The translations under genes were made by a program, and so were the position numbers. The notes under the pieces are model-generated. The model searched no databases and was not told the origin of the DNA. It saw only the letters and a list, made by a program, of their open reading frames with translations. A stretch of 23,580 nt of DNA from Lentimicrobiaceae bacterium. Lineage in GTDB: Bacteria; Bacteroidota; Bacteroidia; Bacteroidales; JALOCA01. This document shows, one piece after another, positions 22,525 to 23,580 of this stretch. Numbering within the stretch: position 1 is the first letter of the stretch; each line of letters begins with the position of its first letter. The stretch covers positions 1 through 23,580 of the forward strand of contig JALOCA010000044.1 in assembly GCA_023227965.1 (NCBI GenBank), written 5' to 3'.

Positions 22525-23580
22525 TTAAGACCAATGATTCGGGTTCGAAAATGAACCTACATTAAAAAGGGGCAAAAATTTAATTTTTTGTTCCGGTAAT
22601 TCTCCATATTTATCTTCGGTGAATACAAAAGCCCTTTTAATATTTGAAAATGTATGCAACAAGAGATGAAGGCTTTTTAAACTTCCCGATTTACCACTTT
22701 TTACTTCAATGGGTATTATTTCACCCTCCTTTTCAATTAAATAATCTGTTTCAGCACTACTCCCCCTTGCTTCTCTGCTCCAATAGAACAAATTTTCACT
22801 CACTGCACGGAGTTCCTGTCCTGCAAACTGTTCAGCAAGTTTTCCGTTGTAAGCTGCATTAAGATTTTGTTTTTGTATCATTTTATCGGAATAATAACCA
22901 CATAAATTCGACAGTAACCCAATATCCAGAAAAACAGTCTTGAATTTTTTCTCCGAAATACTGGACCCAAGCGGGACACCGGATGGTGAAGCAGCAACTA
23001 CTTTGGTAAACAACCGGGCTGTTTCCAATAATTCGAAAGCTTTCTTAATGGTTGGGTTTGTATAACTATCATCCAGACCAGCATATTTTATTTGTTCTCC
23101 TGTTTTACGGGCGACAGAACTTAAAACGGAATTCAGGCACCTTTTGTCTGAATGTCCAGCATATTTTGAAAAATCCTGCCTTAGTGAGGCAATTAAATCA
23201 GTCTGGATATTGATGGCTTCAATAAAACTCCCAGTGTTCACAAATGCTGCAACACACTCCGGCATCCCTCCAACAACAAAATATTTATACATTTCATCAT
23301 TTACCATAGCAATTATTGCATCAGACAACTGATTTTCCGCCTGCATAATTTTTTCAGCCATCAGCTCTTTCCCATTAGCGAGTAAAAATTCCTCAAAAGT
23401 CATGGGGTGCATAAATAACATCTGCAACCTCCCAACAGGGAATGAAATATCCTTCAATGCAAATTCCAACAGTGAACCAGCTGCAATTAGATGCAATTCG
23501 GGATTTTCCTCATAAAAATAACGCAATGCCATAATGGCCTTTGGACATTCCTGAATTTCATCAAAAAAGAGAAGGTCGTT
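22525..23580 (-). CDS. AAA ATPase with DUF4143 C-terminal domain (N-terminus outside window)
   Basis: The minus-strand frame stays open to the window edge, so the ATG at 23532 is internal. The codons before it give L-L-F-F-D-E-I-Q-E-C-P, the Walker B segment of the AAA_14 family, and A-A-G-S-L-L-E-F-A-L follows. The Walker A part is missing because it lies beyond 23580. F-P-V-G-R, M-H-P-M-T-F-E-E-F-L and Y-F-V-V-G-G-M-P-E-C-V are characteristic of the ATPase/DUF4143 family. The C-terminal third has E-T-D-Y-L-I then I-P-I-E-V-K-S-G-K, a D...E-x-K pattern like PD-(D/E)XK nuclease folds. These proteins are abundant and poorly understood in Bacteroidota, with mobile or accessory distribution. It faces the sugar genes and is probably unrelated to them. 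Confidence 0.9.
   Translation of the reverse strand, partial: NDLLFFDEIQECPKAIMALRYFYEENPELHLIAAGSLLEFALKDISFPVGRLQMLFMHPMTFEEFLLANGKELMAEKIMQAENQLSDAIIAMVNDEMYKYFVVGGMPECVAAFVNTGSFIEAINIQTDLIASLRQDFSKYAGHSDKRCLNSVLSSVARKTGEQIKYAGLDDSYTNPTIKKAFELLETARLFTKVVAASPSGVPLGSSISEKKFKTVFLDIGLLSNLCGYYSDKMIQKQNLNAAYNGKLAEQFAGQELRAVSENLFYWSREARGSSAETDYLIEKEGEIIPIEVKSGKSGSLKSLHLLLHTFSNIKRAFVFTEDKYGELPEQKIKFLPLFNVGSFSNPNHWS

Noticed and set aside
1..23580. tRNA, rRNA, CRISPR arrays, transposases and riboswitches
   Set aside because: I looked through the intergenic stretches and found no cloverleaf, regular spacer-repeat pattern, transposase motif or known riboswitch core; promoters of the TTTG / TAxxTTTG type could not be placed with confidence.

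Overview
The window reads as a carbohydrate-utilisation region of a member of the Bacteroidota. The basis is an AT-rich background with little Shine-Dalgarno signal, secreted enzymes with short lipoprotein signals (Cys after F-C-S, I-F-S or L-A-A), and a gene repertoire typical of plant or algal glycan degraders in that phylum. I infer the phylum; the genus cannot be fixed from what I see. No rRNA, tRNA, CRISPR array, transposase or transcription factor was recognised. No SusC/SusD pair is present.

Region 1 (1-9433, all +) is a tight run of eight genes with gaps of about 5-62 bases and one 4-base ATGA overlap: a fucose-isomerase-like sugar isomerase (5' end outside the window), a zinc alcohol/polyol dehydrogenase, an FGGY sugar kinase, UroD/MtaA-fold protein 1, a sugar-porter MFS permease, UroD/MtaA-fold protein 2, an aldose-1-epimerase-like mutarotase, and UroD/MtaA-fold protein 3. 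This looks like one catabolic operon that imports, epimerises, isomerises or oxidises, and phosphorylates an unusual sugar. The UroD-fold proteins are the unexplained part.

Region 2 (9434-15282, +) carries exported enzymes: a lipoprotein of the neutral-ceramidase-like fold, a GH51 alpha-L-arabinofuranosidase-like enzyme with a carbohydrate-binding region, and a GH20 beta-N-acetylhexosaminidase lipoprotein. Region 3 (15328-19274, +) is a second small-molecule module: an ACS-family MFS permease, an FAD-dependent oxidoreductase and a glycerate 2-kinase. It suggests uptake and oxidation of an acidic sugar or hydroxy acid with glycerate as an intermediate.

Region 4 (19275-22501) holds a fourth UroD-fold protein. 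The two longest non-coding stretches of the window flank it; they share a degenerate 91-bp direct repeat and contain what look like decayed gene fragments. A GH99-like (WbsX-type) lipoprotein with a GTG start follows. The window ends with a convergent gene for an AAA ATPase of the DUF4143 type, cut by the window edge.

The main candidate for undescribed biology is the set of four divergent UroD/MtaA-fold proteins in one sugar locus. No corrinoid protein, corrinoid activase or haem-pathway gene lies nearby, and the four differ at the residues that bind zinc in MtaA/MtbA methyltransferases.
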